Part shown: one piece after another, positions 62,717 through 64,000 of the stretch
Layout of the letters: every line of letters begins with the position of its first letter
Numbering within the stretch: position 1 is the first letter of the stretch
Assembly (NCBI RefSeq): GCF_000013205.1
Contig: NC_007775.1
Coordinates: 1,422,501 to 1,486,500, forward strand
Length of the DNA: 64,000 nt
DNA from: Synechococcus sp. JA-3-3Ab
Lineage (GTDB): Bacteria; Cyanobacteriota; Cyanobacteriia; Thermostichales; Thermostichaceae
Reading direction: 5' to 3'
Translations under genes and position numbers: made by a program
Notes under the pieces: generated by a model
Databases searched by the model: none
What the model saw: the letters and a program-made list of their open reading frames with translations, nothing else
What the model was told of the DNA's origin: nothing

Positions 62717-63712
62717 CTAGGCAGCACGGGCAGGGGGGGCCATGAAGCTGGGGGGGATGGGTTCGGGGACATGCCTTTGCAGGATCGCGTCGATGGCCTG
62801 CATTGCCTCCGCCTCCAGCGACCAGCCCCACACGCCGGCTAGGTCCTCCAACTGCTGGCGCTTGCGCGCTCCCCACAGGATTGCACTTACTCCCGGCTGA
62901 TCCAAGAGCCAGCGCACCGCCAACTGGGGCAGGGTTTTGCCGTAGCGCTCTCGCGCCAGCCGGCTCAGCTCTTCCGCTGCTTGCAAGTAGTGGGAGTAGC
63001 GAGGCTCCGCAAACTTGGGATCGATGCCGCCGCGCAGATCTCCAGGCGGAAACTGGGTTTGCGGCGTCAGCCGTCCCCCCAACAGCCCTCGACAGAGGGG
63101 GCTGTAGATCAGCGTGGCAATACCGTTGGCACGACAGTAGGGCAGGACATCTGCTTCGATCTGGCGCTCAAACAGGTTATAGGGCGGCTGGACGGTATGC
63201 AGGGGAGCCACCTGACGGAAACGCTCCATCTGCGGAGGAGAAAAGTTGCTCACCCCAATGGCGCGGATCTTGCCCTGCTGCAGCAAGCGGCCGAAAAAGG
63301 CAGCCGTCTCCTCCAGGGGCTCCAAGGGATCCGGCCAATGCACCTGGTAGATGTCGATCACATCCGTCTGCAGGCGGCGGAGGGAGTTTTCCAGATCCTG
63401 AGCCAGCCAACTTAGGCTGCAGTTGCGCACCACCTTGCTGTTAGTCCACTGCAGGCCGGCCTTGGTGGCAATGACTACGCGATCCCGACAGCCGGCATCC
63501 CGGATGGCCCGTCCCAAGAGCTCTTCCGAAAGGCCGCGGCCATAGGCCGGAGCCGTGTCAAAGAGCGTAATGCCCAGGTCAATAGCCTTGCGGAGGGTGG
63601 CATACGCTTCCTGGGGATCCGCTGGCCCCCACCAATCCCCGGTCATGCTCCAGGTGCCCAGCCCCACGCGGCTAAGTTTTAGCCTCGTCTCGGCAAGCGT
63701 AACAAACTCCAT
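62717..63712 (-). CDS. Aldo/keto reductase
   Basis: A 331-aa NADPH-dependent oxidoreductase. The tetrad is visible: Asp and Tyr in FDTAPAYGRGLSEELLG, Lys in VIATKAGLQW and His in IYQVHWPDPLEPL. GVSNFSPPQMERF and LIYSPLCRGLLGG are family motifs. The substrate is not predictable. It is the first gene of a two-gene minus-strand unit with the HAD-like gene. Confidence 0.9.
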   Translation of the reverse strand: MEFVTLAETRLKLSRVGLGTWSMTGDWWGPADPQEAYATLRKAIDLGITLFDTAPAYGRGLSEELLGRAIRDAGCRDRVVIATKAGLQWTNSKVVRNCSLSWLAQDLENSLRRLQTDVIDIYQVHWPDPLEPLEETAAFFGRLLQQGKIRAIGVSNFSPPQMERFRQVAPLHTVQPPYNLFERQIEADVLPYCRANGIATLIYSPLCRGLLGGRLTPQTQFPPGDLRGGIDPKFAEPRYSHYLQAAEELSRLARERYGKTLPQLAVRWLLDQPGVSAILWGARKRQQLEDLAGVWGWSLEAEAMQAIDAILQRHVPEPIPPSFMAPPARAA

Positions 63713-63897
63713 GGCAACGTCTGCAGACAGGATCCCGTTTCAGGATGCTAACAGGCGCCAGGGGAGGACAAAGCCGGTTGCGCAGACAACCCACGTGCCT
63801 AGCTGCTGGTGGAAAAAGAGTCCGGGCTTTTGCCTCTACTTTCCTAACTAGAGGCTCAGTAGAGTGGGGATTGAAAAATTCACATCGGCATGGCTCT

Positions 63898-64000
63898 ATG
63901 AAGTCCATTTTCCGTCTCTGCCTGGGCGGCGTTGTAATCTGGGGATTCCTGCCTTCTGCCCAGGCGCAGGTGGTCACCCCCCTTTTTCCAGAACCTGCCA
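63898..64000 (+). CDS. Exported protein, N-terminal part
   Basis: Only 34 codons are in the window. They start KSIFRLCLGGVVIWGFLPSA and continue QAQVVTPLFPEPA, a typical Sec signal peptide with an AQA cleavage site. The family cannot be recognised from this fragment. Confidence 0.55.
   Translation, partial: MKSIFRLCLGGVVIWGFLPSAQAQVVTPLFPEPA

Overview
The window is chromosomal DNA from a cyanobacterium. It encodes a photosystem II assembly factor (Psb28), a plant-type [2Fe-2S] ferredoxin, cyanobacterial-type L31, DUF760 and ComFB-like proteins, and the order rpmJ-rpsM-rpsK-rpoA-rplQ-truA-rplM-rpsI-rpmE-prfA. High GC, very frequent GGATCC words and dense IS607-type elements recall the hot-spring Synechococcus JA (Thermostichus) group; that assignment is from memory, not from a search.

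Layout. 1-9.7 kb: start of a SulP/BicA-like transporter, gyrA, a DUF760 gene, glycerate kinase, psb28, gatA, three related coiled-coil genes, a Uma2-type gene, tRNA-Ala(CGC) and petF. 10.1-20.8 kb: an accessory island of six predicted lipoproteins (two beta-helix proteins of similar layout, a third beta-helix protein, a pentapeptide-repeat protein, a Pro-Thr stalk protein and a leishmanolysin-like metalloprotease) plus one internally repetitive protein. They share modules, Pro-Thr linkers and, for three genes, a similar leader. This is the most likely undescribed system here. 20.9-25 kb: a methyltransferase, then nested mobile elements: an IS200/IS605-type tnpB remnant holding a 306-bp deleted IS607 derivative and a full IS607-type element. 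25-36 kb: an ABC ATPase, hsp20 with a possibly bistable leader, a PepSY gene, acnB and the ribosomal/rpoA cluster. 36-47.5 kb: two secreted proteins with related C-termini, a PMT-family glycosyltransferase, a Gfo/Idh/MocA oxidoreductase, a TauE/SafE permease, pheA, a ComFB-like gene, alr and sppA. 47.6-56.1 kb: tRNA-Ala(GGC), a long coiled-coil gene overlapping priA, a short isocitrate dehydrogenase, a D-2-hydroxyacid dehydrogenase and a phosphodiester glycosidase. 56.1-64 kb: a second IS607 copy, an AT-rich gene-free stretch, a CobO-like protein without a P-loop lysine, dcd, queA, a HAD-like protein without the catalytic aspartates, an aldo/keto reductase and the start of a secreted protein.

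Two themes cut across the window. First, a roughly 24-bp dispersed repeat inserts in frame into genes; such insertions account exactly for the 72-bp length difference between the two IS607 copies. Second, GGATCC is greatly over-represented in core genes but sparse in the lipoprotein island and mobile elements. Functions rest on recognised family motifs; starts were chosen from Shine-Dalgarno sites and family N-termini where possible.
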